In this document: positions 63,830 through 64,000 of the stretch, piece after piece
Layout of the letters: every line of letters begins with the position of its first letter
How positions within the stretch are numbered: position 1 is the stretch's first letter
Source: Tessaracoccus flavescens
Lineage (GTDB): Bacteria > Actinomycetota > Actinomycetes > Propionibacteriales > Propionibacteriaceae
DNA: 64,000 nucleotides
Direction: 5' to 3'
NCBI RefSeq assembly: GCF_001998865.1
Contig: NZ_CP019607.1
Location: forward strand, 3,038,001-3,102,000
The notes under the pieces: generated by a model
Database searches by the model: none
Told to the model about the DNA's origin: nothing
What the model saw: the letters and a program-made list of their open reading frames with translations, nothing else
Program-made: the position numbers and the translations under genes

Positions 63830-64000
63830 TCACGCCGCCCGTGCGGCGAGCACCGAGTCGACGATGCCGTACTCGACAGCGCGTTCGGGGGTGAGCACCA
63901 GGTCGCGCTCCGTGTCCTCGCGTACCTGCTCCGCGGAGCGTCCGGTGTGCGCGGCCAACAACTCCTCCAGCAGGCTCCGCGTGCGCTCCACCTCCTCGGC
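63830..64000 (-). CDS. clpP: ATP-dependent Clp protease proteolytic subunit, C-terminal part
   Basis: Reading the minus strand from the window edge gives 56 residues. They include the family's final motif HTGRSAEQVREDTERD, with the catalytic Asp, and LTPERAVEYGIVDSVL before a stop at 63830-63832. The Ser and His of the triad lie beyond the window. ClpP forms the proteolytic chamber used with ClpX or ClpC. The paralogue number cannot be told from this part. Confidence 0.9.
   Translation of the reverse strand, partial: AEEVERTRSLLEELLAAHTGRSAEQVREDTERDLVLTPERAVEYGIVDSVLAARAA

Overview
The window is GC-rich chromosomal DNA of an actinobacterium. GTG starts, 1-4 bp gene overlaps and TANNNT boxes placed directly in front of start codons are frequent. 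The 16S sequence and the gene set (PafBC/Tat/HelY block, citramalate synthase, PTS genes, NdgR-like IclR next to leuCD) suggest the family Propionibacteriaceae, possibly near Tessaracoccus. That placement is inference, because no database could be searched.

Layout. 1-3150: end of argR, argH and tyrS with a terminator. 3230-6026: two abutting insertion sequences of one family. 6036-11956: a complete rRNA operon with four tandem promoters, 16S, 23S, 5S, a terminator and no spacer tRNA. 12235-22399: a tetratricopeptide protein with a 31-residue tandem repeat, a HAD phosphatase, a small protein, tlyA, nadK, recN, a LacI-tail remnant, pyrG, a NUDIX hydrolase and xerD. This order matches the tyrS to xerD block known from mycobacteria. 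22407-29176: an Eis-like acetyltransferase, then parA, a small DNA-binding-like protein, scpA, scpB, rluB, a double FKBP lipoprotein and the glutamyl-Q tRNA(Asp) synthetase. 29358-36286: pafB, pafC, a small membrane protein, tatA, tatC, a lipid kinase and a HelY-type helicase. 36339-41692: hisF, a HIT protein, a membrane protein and ilvBNC behind a transcription attenuator. 41820-48001: a sugar-PTS region with a frameshifted mannitol-type IIC-IIB gene, a zinc dehydrogenase, ptsI, a DeoR regulator and a fruK fragment joined to an mgtE fragment. 48004-51036: an unknown protein, a YbaB-like protein and a type VII secretion-type protein with a lipase domain. 51075-59582: leuB, cimA, an FAH-family hydrolase, a CPBP protease, tRNA-Gln, tRNA-Glu, a broken siderophore-interacting protein gene, an IclR regulator and leuCD. 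59669-64000: two decayed genes, an S9 peptidase, a ClgR-like regulator and the 3' end of clpP.

How the genes work together. IlvBN, IlvC, CimA, LeuCD and LeuB cover most of branched-chain amino acid synthesis. CimA gives a threonine-independent route to isoleucine that shares LeuCD and LeuB with leucine synthesis. A leader peptide with Leu-Val-Leu-Ile codons followed by a terminator should couple ilvBNC to charged tRNA levels. ParA, ScpAB, XerD and RecN serve chromosome segregation and repair. TatA and TatC are two parts of one translocase.

Three things stand out. First, the two-gene YbaB-like and EspC/WXG-lipase module is a candidate type VII effector locus. Second, a deletion has fused fruK to mgtE. 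Third, about fifteen genes on both strands appear to be transcribed as leaderless mRNAs. Damage is concentrated in accessory genes while the long core genes are intact, which favours real gene decay over random sequence error, although homopolymer errors cannot be excluded.
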